The notes below the pieces were generated by a model that was not told the origin of the DNA, made no database searches, and was given only the letters and a program-made list of their open reading frames with translations. 64,000 nucleotides of DNA, from NCBI GenBank assembly GCA_003254905.1, contig QANU01034901.1, positions 143,226 to 207,225 of the forward strand, written 5' to 3'. Shown here one piece after another: positions 21,980-34,300 of the stretch. Positions within the stretch are counted from its first letter, which is position 1; every line of letters begins with the position of its first letter. The stretch comes from Nissolia schottii (Eukaryota > Streptophyta > Magnoliopsida > Fabales > Fabaceae). A program made the position numbers and the translations under genes.

Positions 21980-24900
21980 TGACCAAGTACGTATGACCAT
22001 TTGAATAATCATTTTTCCACAATGTACTCTGCTTTATATCCCAATATGCATCCACATGTATTCGTAAAAAGATTCATACGAATATTTTCGAGCTAATAGA
22101 AATATATATATATACACATTGTATTGTTAAGATTACTATTGCAATACATGTGTATGTTTCTCTTGTTCGAGAAATTCAGAAGTGGTCTGGAACAAAATAA
22201 TTTTACTGCGACCTATTCATAGCTTTCCACCTTGGTTTTGTGATAGTTAGGAAAATAAATGTGGCCGACAGAAGTGGATGGTTAAAAAAAGCCAAGGTGG
22301 AAAAATGTTGATGATGTGACAAATCATAAATCAACTAAAGAGAGACAATATAAATTTTTTTCACTCTTGTATAGTGAGAACAATTGATTAAAAGGAAAAA
22401 GATATTTGGCCCGAGAAAAATTTTCGTTGATGGCAACGAAGTAACTATGATTGGCCACAACCTCTATTTCCTTTCTTTTTCTTATTTATCTCTCTCATAA
22501 TTTTAGCCACAAGTATAATCTGACTGTTACAATGCATTTCGTACATTGTTGTGCTTTTGGCCCTGGGGCCATACCATATAGGGCTGCTCCATCTTTAATT
22601 TCTCCAATAATATTCATTTTAACCAACTTAAGCTGTTAAGCTGTTGAGGTTAGTTTAATGGTAAAATATTTAGCTAGTTTACTTGAGATCGTAAATTAAT
22701 CTCATTGCTACATATAAAAAGAAAAAGAAAACAACAACTTGACCAATGTTAATGGATCATATTTTCAAAAAATTAAGTGAAAGTGAGAAATCTACCTTAT
22801 AAAGCAAAATAGAAAAGCACACACTTCGGGAACTTAACTTTCAACCTAGTTAACTTCATCACGACTAAGCAAACTTTTTTCTTCTTTTTTATTTACTTTT
22901 TGCAATGCTAATAATAAATTCCGATTTCCCTTATCTTATCTTATCACCGAAAATCAAAGTCAAACAAAGAGATTTTGATAAATAAGTTGAATCCGTGTTG
23001 CAATTGCTATTTTAATCGTTAACGCTATACGTAAAATTTAATCTTGACGTGTTTACTATGGTTTCCATTGACATCTTGCTACAAAGATTAACTAGCTAGT
23101 ACTCTTGTATGATAAAAATTTATGCCTTCTGAAATTACAGTTTTCAGAATTATTACATTAAAATTCCGTTATATATAAGTATAATTTAATTTGTTGCCAT
23201 ATTCAATTTATTGCGGGCTACTAATATAATTACTATAATAAATTATAATAAAAGCTTTAAAATGATTACACCATGGCAGTGAAGGTACATTTACCGCACA
23301 CTGACCAAGCTCATGGAACTAATTTAGAAGAATTCTTAAAAGGGTTAGAGAGGTCATGTTCTGCTTCACACGAGGTGGGGAAAAACGTGTACCCCCTATC
23401 AACTAGACATGTTATTACCTTTGCTGCCAAAACATGCTCTTCTACGATTATGGTTCTTGCACACCTTATTTTTTGGAAACCCAACATGATGGCTTCAATT
23501 CGTGACATGCCATATTTGTGATTTTTTGTGGTCATCTGAATTAGTTAACAAGCTTATTATATGTGTGTGGTGTTTGTATGCCCAAAGGAATATAAAGTAA
23601 CAACTTTTTTTTTTTTACTTGAAGTAAGAAAATTAACTTTAGCTGAATATGTACTTTTTCGTGTGGCATTAATTACCATTCCTTATAGTTAAGTATGTTA
23701 TAACTGGTTAACGAGGAACCGATATAGCATCATCTTATATATAAGTAAAACCGATCCTTAAACTCTGGCCATGTTTTTTTTTGGTACAAAAACTCTGGCT
23801 ATGCTTGATGTTATAACTAATTTATAATCTTCCAAATTGTTGTGTTAATCAAGTGACTCCGTATTCAGCACTAGAAATGGACAGACCAAATTAAAAACAA
23901 ATAAGGATGTCATTTTATAATAGTGTGATGATANATATATATCCACGGATAATAATTAATAGCATGCATTCAATGTCGAATAGCTTACGCCCAATAGAGA
24001 CATAATAAAATAGGGCTTATTCTACATGTGTTTCTTTCCATAATATAAAATGAGTGCGACAAAGTAAATTAAGGAAGCATTCATAATGAATTGGGATAAG
24101 TTCGAATTACTCAGGAAAAAAGGCGCCTTGAATTGTACGGAAAAATAACTGAATTCTAACTAAGTTTAACTGACTCACTTAACTATAGGCAGTTACAAAA
24201 TTGTTACAAAACACACGTGAGAAAGCACACATGTCATATGATATCATTCAACAATTACTAACTTTTCTTTTATGAAATTATCATTATCTAGGCTAAACCC
24301 GGGCGGCAATGGTTGCCAGAGGTGATAGCCGCATCGGCTTCTTATAAATTATAGGATTTTAGTCAAGTTAGACTAGATTAATGGAGATGATAATTAAAGC
24401 CTAACCAATGTTGATGGTTCCATGGAGGAAAAAAAAAAATAATGTGGGTGCCAACATTGTTATTTTGATTTTTCTTTTCATATATTTCATATATATATAT
24501 ATATACACACACACATCATTATAGTTTGGTTATGATACTACATGTTTTTTGTTTTCTTCTAATAGTAAAGATATTGCATTCATTATTCAAATGAGTAAAA
24601 TATATAAAGAGGTTTAAAGGATAAAACACACTCTAAAGAGAATAATTTTTTAGACAGTTAATTTAACAAAAGATATGATAATGGAAAAGAAGAGACATAA
24701 AATTAAAATGAAATTAACCTACTAATCCTAAACACGATGACTAACTCAAGGAGAATTACTTATTGGTTGCTAATCCTAGCGCTCAATCATCACCAACACA
24801 CACCTTTTCCTTGAGTCACTGTTAGATTCTCCAAAGCCCTTTTCTTAAGGGGAAGGAACATATGAGGCAATTTTGTGGCTATTACAGCTTAAGTTTTTCA

Positions 24901-25333
24901 TCCTCGTTTTTTTTGCAGAGGGTTGGTCATTGCATCATTGTTACCTAAAGAGCCTAAAGTAGCCCTAATTTGGTGTCCTGTTTCTTTGGTTTTTGAATTT
25001 TTCAAGCATGACCCACAATTGTACATGAATGGGAACTTGAGAAAATCCTCTAGAACCACATATTCTCATGCCAATTTTTCAAATTTAGTATGTAGTTTTT
25101 GACAAGAAATCCTTGTTTATGACAAAGACTCTATCACCACTACTAGATTACCGAGAAGATGATCCGCCATCGTCACCCATAAAACTCTACCGGAGAGTCA
25201 CAACAAGAGCTACAGTCGCGTCAGGGAATACCTCCAACGCGTCTGGTCTTGTGGCATTCATGGCAAGATAATAAAACAACGAGATAGATAATGCACGAAG
25301 GCAACTGAGGACACACAAGGGCAACTGAGGACG
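21980..25333. other. AT-rich intergenic DNA, no supported gene
   Basis: Mostly AT-rich, with a TA/CA microsatellite near 24490-24515. Two short open stretches (23273-23535 on both strands; 24923-25102 on plus, preceded by an acceptor-like TTTTTTTTGCAG) match no family I recognise. A direct repeat of GGCAACTGAGGAC lies just before the LTR at 25334. Confidence 0.45.
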
Positions 25334-25864
25334 TGTAACATCCCGCTTTTTCCCTGTATGGAAATTTCGCGTAATAAATAATGATAAGTCAACCAGAGAA
25401 GCGATAAAATTAAATTATTATGTTTGACTCAGAAGAACCGCAGTTAAAATTAGGGTTTTGTGATCTCGCGAATTTTCCCGAGACTTAGGGCGGTTTTCGG
25501 TCCAATAAGGAATTTTTTCGGATACCTAAGGTGTCCGTAAAATACACTAATAGAAAAATAAATCCAAGAATAACTCAACCGGACTCAAAATAATAACAAG
25601 GTAAATTAATAGATCACGTCGGTATGTCCGAAATATTCTTAGGACATTCGCACGTGGACCAATTACGACAAAACAAGATCAAATGAGATCAAAATTAGCA
25701 CCGGACAATTGGGGTATATCCCTTGCCACGATTGGCAGGGGTAAGATTTTTATATATTATTATTATTATTATGTAAAAATATAATAATATAATAATAATA
25801 TTATATAAAAATCAAAATTGAGGCGGTGCACTATGCCGCCTCAGGTCCTGTGTGTGTGTGTGTA

Positions 25865-25904
<40 letters not shown>

Positions 25905-26440
25905 ATTTTTTCTCCGTTCGTGCGCTCTGCGGTTACGTCGTTGGATTCAGGAAAAATAGCAGCTTCAAGGTTCACGGGAGTCTTTTCTCGCAGCTTTCAG
26001 AACGCTTGAAAAGTGGGTAATCCTAAATCCACTGTCTATGTGGTTTATTATAATGTTTTTTGGTATGTTTATATGAAAATATGACGTAGTAGATTTTATG
26101 TGAAAAATATGTTTACTATGAGGTATAGATGATTTTAGGCATTTTTGAGGTTAGAGAAATATAACTATACTTGTGGGTAACCATAAACTCACTGTTGTGG
26201 ATATTTGTGTTATTTTATGTGCTTATATTTGTGAAACTAATTTCGAAAATATTATGTGAAAAATATAGAGATTAAACTGTCAAAATGATTTTCAATAGAT
26301 ATGGGGTTAGAAAAATATAATTGTGCTGTTTGGTATTATGTAAACATGTTTTCAACGTTTTGGAGAACTACTCCAGGGACCAGCAGCACGCTGAGCGGTC
26401 TTGCTGGTTACGTGGAGTAACCTAACCTGAAGATCCTTAA
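25334..26440 (+). repeat. LTR of a Ty3/gypsy element (diverged TGTAACATCCC type)
   Basis: The start TGTAACATCCC is the same as that of the LTR at 29955. The following tens of bases can be aligned loosely (both have a T-rich run, then a GAAATTTCG/GAAATATTCG word). It contains an AAT-rich and a (GT)n(TA)n microsatellite (25757-25900) and one CGCTGAGCGG word at 26393. The end is not defined. A pol fragment begins right after, without a primer-binding site or gag, so a deletion joined LTR and pol, or they come from two related elements. Confidence 0.5.
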
Positions 26441-26454
26441 CTGTCGTCCCATGA

Positions 26455-28112
26455 TTTGAATGACTATGTCNAGGTATATTGTGATGCGTCCCACACTGGA
26501 TTGGGGTGTGTGCTTATGCAGAATCGTCAGGTGGTGGCATTCGTTTCTAGACAGCTACGGACTCATGAGGGAAATTATCCTACTCACGATCTGGAGCTTG
26601 TAGCTGTGGTTTTTGCTCTTAAGATATGGAGACATCATCTGTATGGCGTACGCTTTGAGGTATTTTCAGACCACAAAAGCCTCAAGTACCTATTTGATCA
26701 GAAGGAGCTGAACATGAGACAACGTCGCTAGATGGAATTCCTGAAAGATTATGATTTCGGGTTGAACTACCATCTAGGAAAACTAATGTGGTAGCTGACG
26801 CTTTGAGTAGGAAGTCGCTGCATGCGACTTGGTTGATGGTAAAAGTGCAGGAACTGATTGCGAGCTTTAGAGACCTTAACTTGGGTTTCACCCGTCAGCC
26901 AGCCAGTATTCGATTTTGGCAGATTCAGGTTACCAGTGAGTTCCGGATTAGGATTGCAGAAGCGCAACGAAACTGCACTGACGATGCCTGGCTGGATTTA
27001 GTGGAAGCCGTGCGAGCTGGGAAGACAAAAGAGGCAGCCTTTGAGCTAGATGGTCTCCTGCGGTTTAGTCAACATCTCTGTGTACCGAACGAAGGGGAAT
27101 TGCGTGCGGATATCCTTCGAGAGACCCATAGAAGTCATTTCACCATTCACTCAGGAATGACTAAGATGTATCAGGATTTCAAGAAGATGTTCTGGTGGTC
27201 TGGGATGAAGAGAGACGTAGCAGACTGGGTAGAAAGGTGCGTGGTATGCCAGAAGGTAAAGATCGAGCATCAGAAGCCTCATGGACTACTGACCCCACCA
27301 GAGATCCCTGAATGGAAATGGGAAGGCATAGCTATGGATTTCGGCTCCGGATTGCCCCGGATGACTAACGGAGTGGATGCTATTTGGGTCATTGTGGACT
27401 GGCTTACCAAGTCCGCGCATTTCATTCCCGTGCGAATGAACTATCCTTTGGAAAAGTTGGTGCGGATCTACATCAAGGAGATAGTGAAGCTGCATGGGAT
27501 CCCATCATCTATCATCTCAGACAGAGACCCCTGGTTCACATCGTCATTCTGGACGGTGCTTCAGAAAGCTTACGGGACGAAGCTATGCCTTAGCACCGCG
27601 TATCACCCACAGACCAATGGACAGTCGGAGAGGACGATTCAAGTTGTAGAAGATATGTTGCGAGCTTGCGCGTTGGATTTACCTGGCTATTGGGACGAGA
27701 TGTTGTCCCTAGTCGAGTTTTCTTATAACAACAGCTACCAGGAAAGCATTGGCATGGCCCCTTTTGAAGCTCTGTACGGTCGGAAATGCCTATCCCCGTT
27801 GTCCTGGAGTGAAGGAGCCAAGTTTTGGAATAGTAATGCAGATGAGATCAGGGAAGCGGAAGAATGGGTCAAGAAGGTTCGGGAGAGAATTTAGACGACA
27901 TAGAATCGTCAGAAGAGCTATGCGGAAACTAGAAGGAAGCCGTTGGAATTTCAAGAAGGGGAGCATGTGTTCTCGAAGATTACACCAGCGACCGACATTA
28001 GGAGGTCCCTGAAGGTCCAATAGTTGAGTCCGAGGTTTATAGGGCCTTTCCAGATTCTGCAACGAATTGGGCCAGTCGCTTACCGAGTAGCTTTCCCACC
28101 GCAATTGGCGTA
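26455..28112 (+). pseudogene. Ty3/gypsy pol remnant: RNase H and integrase
   Basis: The RNase H part shows Y-C-D-A-S, L-E-L-V-A-V and S-D-H-K-S-L, with acidic catalytic residues present. The integrase zinc finger has H-x-x-H (about 27128-27150) and C-V-V-C (about 27240). The core has the first Asp in M-D-F-G, the second in S-D-R-D-P and the Glu in Q-S-E-R. The product is dead: a TAG replaces a Trp codon at 26729-26731, a one-base loss near 26783 shifts the frame, and stops follow 27894. Reverse transcriptase, protease and gag are missing. The C-terminal part is interrupted by an insertion at 28113 and resumes at 29685. The arrangement is that of plant chromoviruses. Confidence 0.85.
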
Positions 28113-29679
28113 TGATAAGTCAATTTTGTACCCTAAGTTATTACTCTATAAGTGAGCAAATGCATACTAAAATGTGTAGGTTTAATACTTAATCGATATG
28201 TTTTTACACATAGTCCTCTTTTGAAAGAAATTAAGGAAAACAGCAAAATAAGGTATTAATTCTCTTTGAATGTAATATTTCTTTTGTAGTTTTTATATTT
28301 TGAATTACAGGGAATGAATGTCTAGGAGGATCATTGAAGATGTGAAGAGAAGATTTGGATCAACGAATGCAAGATCAAATTCAAATCCAAAAAGATTTGG
28401 TTAAAAGATGAGCTGAGAATTTCTGACACTGACTTTGCCATTGATTTTGAGCCATGATAGAGATTGAATCACGATTTTATGTCAACTACAAAGTTGTAGC
28501 TNNNNNNNNNNNNNNNNNNNNNNNNNNNNNNNNNNNNNNNNNNNNNNNNNNNNNNNNNNNNNNNNNNNNNNNNNNNNNNNNNNNNNNNNNNNNNNNNNNN
28601 NNNNNNNNNNNNNNNNNNNNNNNNNNNNNNNNNNNNNNNNNNNNNNNNNNNNNNNNNNNNNNNNNNNNNNNNNNNNNNNNNNNNNNNNNNNNNNNNNNNN
28701 NNNNNNNNNNNNNNNNNNNNNNNNNNNNNNNNNNNNNNNNNNNNNNNNNNNNNNNNNNNNNNNNNNNNNNNNNNNNNNNNNNNNNNNNNNNNNNNNNNNN
28801 NNNNNNNNNNNNNNNNNNNNNNNNNNNNNNNNNNNNNNNNNNNNNNNNNNNNNNNNNNNNNNNNNNNNNNNNNNNNNNNNNNNNNNNNNNNNNNNNNNNN
28901 NNNNNNNNNNNNNNNNNNNNNNNNNNNNNNNNNNNNNNNNNNNNNNNNNNNNNNNNNNNNNNNNNNNNNNNNNNNNNNNNNNNNNNNNNNNNNNNNNNNN
29001 NNNNNNNNNNNNNNNNNNNNNNNNNNNNNNNNNNNNNNNNNNNNNNNNNNNNNNNNNNNNNNNNNNNNNNNNNNNNNNNNNNNNNNNNNNNNNNNNNNNN
29101 NNNNNNNNNNNNNNNNNNNNNNNNNNNNNNNNNNNNNNNNNNNNNNNNNNNNNNNNNNNNNNNNNNNNNNNNNNNNNNNNNNNNNNNNNNNNNNNNNNNN
29201 NNNNNNNNNNNNNNNNNNNNNNNNNNNNNNNNNNNNNNNNNNNNNNNNNNNNNNNNNNNNCTTAATTAATATGGGTTTTAATGCTGAGATCTTGGTTTTA
29301 ATACCTATATTAACAAATGCTTAAGGAATTGACGATCGTAGTTTCTTAAGTAAATTGCATATTAGTTTGAGATCTCAACTAATAAACAACATCTCCTTTC
29401 ATGAATAATTAACTAAGAAATGATGAGAATTAATCCTTAATCTTGAAACGCCGTATGCAGGATATTGCCTTTATCATCATTGTTTTACTCTCGTTCTAAT
29501 TGCTTTCAAGTTTATCAAACAAAAACCCCCCGATTTACTTAACTATTGATTTGGTTCTAAATTGCTTCTTTGGGAAACGACCTAGGTTAACCCCCTTTAC
29601 TACGTTCTCGGGGTTTACTTGGTTTATAAATTATTATTTGGCCGCGCACTAAAATCTAACGACGTTTTGGTGCTCGTCG
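28113..29679. mobile_element. LTR (probably solo) inserted into the pol remnant
   Basis: The insert starts TGATAAGTC, like the LTR at 3777. It is flanked by GCGTA (28108-28112) and ACGTA (29680-29684), a 5-bp target duplication with one difference. The host integrase frame continues directly across the two borders. It has no coding sequence, and 759 bases are unknown (N, 28502-29260), so a shrunken full element cannot be excluded. The right end lacks the usual CA. Confidence 0.6.
28502..29260. other. Assembly gap (759 N)
   Basis: An unbroken run of N inside the inserted LTR. The apparent open frame across it is an artefact. The true length is unknown. Confidence 0.99.
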
Positions 29680-29684
29680 ACGTA

Positions 29685-29913
29685 TGTTCACAACGTCTTT
29701 CACGTCTCTCAGTTGAGGAAGTATCATGCCTCACCCGATCATGTCCTTGTGTCGGATCAAATACAGCCAAGGGAGGATCTCTCTCTACCCATGACGCCTC
29801 GACAAATTGTGGACCACAAGACTCGCCAGACGAGGAATAGAGAAGTGCAAATGGTGAGCGTCTTGTGGGAGAATGGAGCATGTGAAGACCAAGATTTTTC
29901 TAAGGGGGTGGAA
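29685..29913 (+). pseudogene. 3' end of the same pol (integrase C terminus)
   Basis: The frame resumes with H-N-V-F-H-V-S-Q-L-R-K-Y, the conserved end-of-integrase motif of chromoviruses, then R-E-D-L and V-L-W. It ends near the polypurine tract (AAGGGGGTGGAA) before the LTR. It belongs to the pol remnant at 26455-28112. Confidence 0.8.
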
Positions 29914-31335
29914 TGTAACTCCTAATTTACCGAAATTTTTCTAAGGGGGTGGAATGTAACATCCCTTTTTTTTTCCTTAGAGAAATATTCGTGAAAAGAA
30001 ATCGTAAATAATTCTTAGAATATGATTACGGAGCTAGGACGAGAAATTCTTAGGTAAAATGCCCCCAGAATATAGGGTGTGTCGTTGCAAGAAATTTCGC
30101 AAACGACCGGGCAGCAATTGTCCGTCGTTAGAATTTACGAAGCGTCAAAGGTATCTGTGAAAATACTCATCTGGAGACAAATTCACAAATGCCTTCAACC
30201 ATGGCTATAAATAGCCACTCCAAGGCAGAAAATTCTTGGAAAATTTCCAAGTCTAGCCGAAACTCTGCTCGTGTACTCCATGCTCACGCTGACTGGAGAA
30301 CGATCAAAGCTTGGAAAAAGCTTGGCTCGCAGAGGACTTCTCTCTCCTACTTTCTTTGTCACGTGACCAACTCTAAGGAAGTGGGTAACTTAGGCTTTTA
30401 CTCACTCCTTGGTGCTCTTGAGTTCTTGGTTGATTATATGTGAGTATGTATTTGTTTATGTTAGCTACTGTAATGGTTAGGGATGATCATGCATATAGAT
30501 ATTAGGTTAGGTTTTAGTGGGTTGTAATGGATGGAAATATGTAGAAATACCCTTGAGAAAGTATGGTAAGAAAGCAAGGAAAGCATGCAAAGAAAGGTGG
30601 CCAAACTCACAAAAACATGTTATGGTGCGTCTAGGGCGCTGAGCGGCCTGGGCTGCCACCAAGACCTATTGAGTGAGGAGCTACGTGGTGGTCAAGATTC
30701 AAGGCAAGGCGCTGAGCGGCCAGGAAGGGGCACTGAGTGAACTGCCTTGGACCCTACGTACATCGAATAAGGCTGACTCAGGACCTCAGGGAGCCAGGTT
30801 TGCGCTGAGCGGACAAGCCCTTGCGCTGAGCGTCAATGAGCGCTAAGCGGACGGGCTGTGGCGCTGAGCGGGCTGAGAACCCGAGGGTGTTGGCTAGCCT
30901 TACCCAAGGGGCCAAATGTTATAAGTAAATGGTAAGGCCATATAATTCCATCTGCATTACTGTAAGCCATTGAAGTAAGCTGAGAACAAGAAAAGACTAC
31001 GAGTACCAAGTAGTGCATGCATCATGAGGCAGTGTTGCCACAGGACTTAGGTCAACCACATATCACTAGAATTAAATGAACTTATGTGCAAAGACGGTAA
31101 TCTATTGTAGGGAACCAGTTAAGTCTAAAGATGGGCCCTAGGCCCGAAGTTATGACATAGTTATGTAATAGGAATCCCTTTCTTGGCACGTCATACCTGA
31201 CAAGCCCCTCCCCGGCCGTGCGAGACGGACTGGGTTACGATTATGTTAAGCAGATAGAAATATGAACGCGGGTTTCCACCCAGATGGGAGAAAAGAAAGT
31301 AAAGAACGCTTGAGCTTTTATGCCATGACATTTAA
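29914..31335 (+). repeat. 3' LTR of the outer gypsy element, with duplicated start
   Basis: The polypurine tract plus LTR start occurs twice, 41 bases apart (LTR starts at 29914 and 29955); only the second continues as TGTAACATCCC. A TATA-like box (CTATAAATAG) is near 30205. At 30637-30880 there are at least six CGCTGAGCGG-type words. The right end is not certain. I place it near 31335, where GC-richer sequence gives way to AT-rich DNA and an N. Confidence 0.55.
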
Positions 31336-34300
31336 NAATACTTATTTAATTTAATTAAATGAGAAATAATGCTGAGCAAATTTTTAAATAAAAAAGTGAT
31401 TGATAAAAGTGGACGAAAGGAATTATTAGTGATCTAGTATAGTTGTATTCAAGAAATGACATTTTATTATTATTTCATATTTGTATTGTGTATTCCACCA
31501 TGCAACCATAACTCATTGTTTGGTTCAGAGAGAAAAAAAAATGAAGGAAATAAAATGAAGACAAAAAAAAGGAGAAAAAAATGTTTTTTTCTTTTGTTTG
31601 GATGGAAAGAGAAAATGAAGAGAAGAGGAAAAAAAATTAATGTGTAAATCACCTCAAAAATTTTCTCTCCAAATTAAAATGAATATAGAGGAAACAATTT
31701 TCAATGTTATGAAATGACACTTTTAATCATATTAAATTATTAATGGACTGATTATAAATAAAATGTTAAGGATATATAAGTTATTTTATAAAATTATATA
31801 TTTTTGTCTTTCATCTTGTTCTCTCTTTTTTATCCCATCAAACAATAAGAGAGGAATTAAACTTTATTTCGTATTTTCTCTTCTTTTCATTTTCTTTCCT
31901 CCCGTATTCTTTTCTTATTCAAACAAAGTGTAAGTGAATTTCCAAAATTACCATCCTACGTGGTGGAGGATTGGAGCTATGTCCAACTCAACTTCACTCC
32001 AAAGAAAAGCGTATAACGCCCTAGATTACACTCCACATTCTCTGGATTTTACCTTTTTTAACCTTTACTCCTTAGGAACTTGGGGAAAAAACAGTAGACA
32101 TTGGGTTGGGCCATATTCTTGCATATATATCATGCACTCGATCGTACATATGCAAGGGAAGGGGAAAAAATTGAGAAGATAAAAGAAGGTTAAGAATTAA
32201 AGAGGGACAAAACTGCATATGGCCATGCATAGTGAACCACTTATGAATTAGTATTGATGTGTTGTGTTGTGTTGAGGAGATGAGGGAACAGTGACGTGAA
32301 CAACAATCTGAAAATCTCAGATAATTCCAAGATGGAAACATCAAATGGGGTCCAATTAATTTGCACAATAGTGTAACGTACCTACACATTATTATTATTA
32401 TTGTATATTATTATAATGTGCATTGGGGGCAGGAATAGGATCAAATTGGCCACATGGGCTCCCCCTCGTGAGTGTGATTTTAAGTTGAGGGAAAAAACTG
32501 TGTGGTGGTGTGGTCCTAAATGTACTGTTACAGGGAACTAGCTTGTGGACCATACCAATTGGCCAATCAATTGGATATTAGCTTGATACAAAAGGTTCCT
32601 AGCTCTACTACTTTGATTGATTGAGATGCCCGTGTTTTCTCTCTCTTTCCTCTTATTGACAGTGAGGGGGAAAGATATGTTCTTTTAACCAGTGAGAAAC
32701 TTTGTCAAGAACCTTTCTTTCACTGTTCAATAGCCTTGTTGAGGTAAGAGTATATCTTTGAATTCGCCTATTATTAGTATGGATTAAATTCATCTTTAGA
32801 TTATAGAAATTATTATATTAGTCATTAAAGTTATCAAAAGTCAATTAAATTAATCATTTATTATCAATCAAATTAGTCAATATCAGAAATTAATTTAATT
32901 AGCTTTTAACAATCCCAAGAACTAATATGCCTATTTTTATAATTTAAAGATAAACTTAATCAATACCAATAATTCTAGGTACGAATTTAAAATTTTACTA
33001 TTCTATTTATAATAACCTAAATAAATATGCTTAAGCAAGTTGAAAGTATGAGAATATAAAATACAAAAATATGAATCACTACGACATGAACCAAGGATAA
33101 ACTGATATTAACTCTAAACAAACTCTGATGTATAAGAAGTTCTATTCAATTAAGCACATTTTATTTTTTAACAAATATTCTCATGACACTTATTAATTAT
33201 TTTCTTATTTATTTAAAGGATGCGCATCACAGGAGAGCACTCGTGGAGCAAAAATCTCACTAACTCTCTGCTAGCACTAATTTGTGTGATGGTGACCACC
33301 GACCACCTTTGTACACGCCTTTAATTCAATTAAACCCTTTCTCTATGGCTCTATCTCTTTGCGGTCATCAATCATGGTGGGCCACTTGGTGTGCCCTTTA
33401 ATTTGCCAAGCTACCCAACCATCAATACTTTAATTAATACCCAATTAAATATCAATAGTTTCATCCTCAACTCATGGAAGCGTAGGGCATTGAGTGCCCA
33501 AGAAAAATACTCCCCCTCTCAGTGAATAGCCATTAACTATTTTTTTAATAATTCAAATTACAATCAATTGTTTACAAATGTTTTGCACTGTACAGGTGCT
33601 TCTGAACTATGCAAGTATTTCTCATGCGGTCAATGCCCAAATCATTTCCACCGTTACTAGTATGCTATCTTATCGGCCACAGTGATGGCAGTCATATACA
33701 ACGGTCATTCATACAAATCACTTCTAATCTTTAAAATTTGCATATAATCACATTAGTAATTTTTTATGTACATTCTCTTAATAAGAAAATTTACATGTTG
33801 AAACGAGCACGCTTCAGTATATGGTGAGGGAACATCATCACCAAGATGAGCAAAATCTGGAACGAGCAATTTGTACAACTTTGCGTCTTTGGTGAAAACA
33901 AGGAATGTAACAAAGTCAATGAGGCAAACTCTAGTTCTTTTTATTTTTATTTTTATTTTTTTATTACATTTATCTTTCAAAACAACTGCAATTGCCTCTC
34001 TGGCTTTTGTGACACTGAAAGTGGGAAGAGCCTTTGTTTGTGTTGGGCCACAAAAGGTTCTCATGCTATACGAGACCATCAAATTTTTCCACCCGGAATA
34101 TGTATAGTACTAATTGGCATGAAATGCAACTAACCATATATATAGAGAGAGAAAGAAAGAGAATTAGATGCAAAAATCAAAAGGGAGAGAACTATGAGTA
34201 CGTCTTCGTTCTTCAAAACTAGCTAGCATTTTAGTCTAATTAAGGCAATGCCATTCTAGCCTAGTCCACAATATGAACTATTTTGAATTAAATTAATTGT

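Noticed and set aside
23273..23535. Opposed 74-82 codon frames
   Set aside because: Neither matches a known family; coding on both strands of the same short stretch is likely chance.
28454..29269. 271-codon open frame
   Set aside because: Almost all of it is the N gap.
33753..34133. Opposed frames of about 78-109 codons
   Set aside because: No recognisable domain, includes a poly-TTTTA run, no splice or promoter context.
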